Positions 5,270 through 5,429 of a stretch of 5,429 bases of DNA are shown piece after piece; positions within the stretch are counted from its first letter, which is position 1, and each line of letters begins with the position of its first letter. The DNA comes from an uncultured Treponema sp. (lineage in GTDB: Bacteria; Spirochaetota; Spirochaetia; Treponematales; Treponemataceae): assembly GCA_945833725.1 (NCBI GenBank), contig CAMAFU010000139.1:1-5429 (forward strand). Direction: 5' to 3'. Both the position numbers and the translations under genes were made by a program. The notes below the pieces were generated by a model. It ran no database searches and had not been told where the DNA came from. It saw only the letters and a list, made by a program, of their open reading frames with translations.

Positions 5270-5429
5270 TTAATTTTTTAAATCTGGACGAAGTTTTTCG
5301 CCGCCGTTTATATATACATGATGAATTTCAGTATTTTCATCAGCATAGGATGTTACAAGTACCCGGATCATTTTTTCAGGGCTTCCGTCTATTTCCGGTT
5401 CAGCCGAGCAGAAAAGAGGAACTTTTGAA
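5270..5429 (-). CDS. C-terminal end of an unrecognised protein (partial)
   Basis: An open frame of 52 codons enters from the right edge and ends with TAA at 5270-5272; the start lies beyond the window. The visible part includes VPLFCSAEPEIDG, KMIRVLVTSYADENTEIHHV and ends NGGEKLRPDLKN. Alternating hydrophobic and polar residues suggest beta strands. I do not recognise the family. Codon use resembles the neighbouring genes and no competing frame is convincing. It is oriented like the rest of the window and ends 30 bases before the -35 of the tRNA promoter, with no clear terminator of its own. Confidence 0.7.
   Translation of the reverse strand, partial: SKVPLFCSAEPEIDGSPEKMIRVLVTSYADENTEIHHVYINGGEKLRPDLKN

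Noticed and set aside
1..5429. CRISPR array, insertion sequence, phage or toxin-antitoxin content
   Set aside because: No regularly spaced repeats, transposase motifs, terminal inverted repeats or small toxin-like pairs were seen. Apart from short spacers the window is filled by housekeeping genes.

Overview
This AT-rich window (roughly 38% GC by eye) reads almost entirely on the minus strand. It carries a compact housekeeping locus: a two-tRNA unit, then a tightly packed operon of a 68-residue unknown protein, mltG, dnaG and rpoD. The gene order mltG-dnaG-rpoD, the long primary sigma factor with a large non-conserved insert, the low GC and tRNA genes that do not encode CCA all fit a spirochaete, most likely Treponema. 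I recall the same order (YceG/MltG-type protein, DnaG, RpoD) from Treponema pallidum, but this placement rests on memory and was not searched.

Layout, right to left, which is the direction of transcription. At 5270-5429 is the C-terminal end of an unrecognised protein whose start lies outside the window. At 5171-5269 there is no gene. This stretch holds A/T tracts, a strong sigma-70-type promoter (TTGACA, 17 bases, TAATAT) and a small leader hairpin. At 5098-5170 is tRNA-Thr(UGU) and at 5007-5088 tRNA-Tyr(GUA), nine bases apart. Both have unusual mismatches, and tRNA-Thr has C instead of U at position 55. At 4971-5001 is a good Rho-independent terminator. Its T tract ends 16 bases before the ATG of the 68-residue protein (4748-4954). 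That gene overlaps mltG (3693-4751) by four bases (ATGA), and mltG overlaps dnaG (1891-3693) by one (TAATG). After 64 AT-rich bases with a clear ribosome binding site comes rpoD (63-1826). The last 62 bases show no convincing terminator.

How it works together. DnaG makes primers for replication, RpoD directs housekeeping transcription, MltG cuts nascent peptidoglycan strands and the tRNAs serve translation. The locus is therefore a version of the macromolecular synthesis operon, with a cell-wall gene in place of the ribosomal protein gene rpsU that precedes dnaG in Escherichia coli. The overlaps suggest translational coupling from the small gene through dnaG, with independent initiation at rpoD.

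The most interesting open question is how the protein operon is transcribed. There is almost no room for a promoter between the tRNA terminator and the first ATG, so the options are read-through (possibly regulated) or a start signal within the terminator itself. I see no evidence for a wholly new system. The noteworthy signals are the terminator/start arrangement, the odd tRNAs, an in-frame A_AAA_AAA slippery heptamer at the mltG/dnaG junction and the dyad around the tRNA promoter -35.
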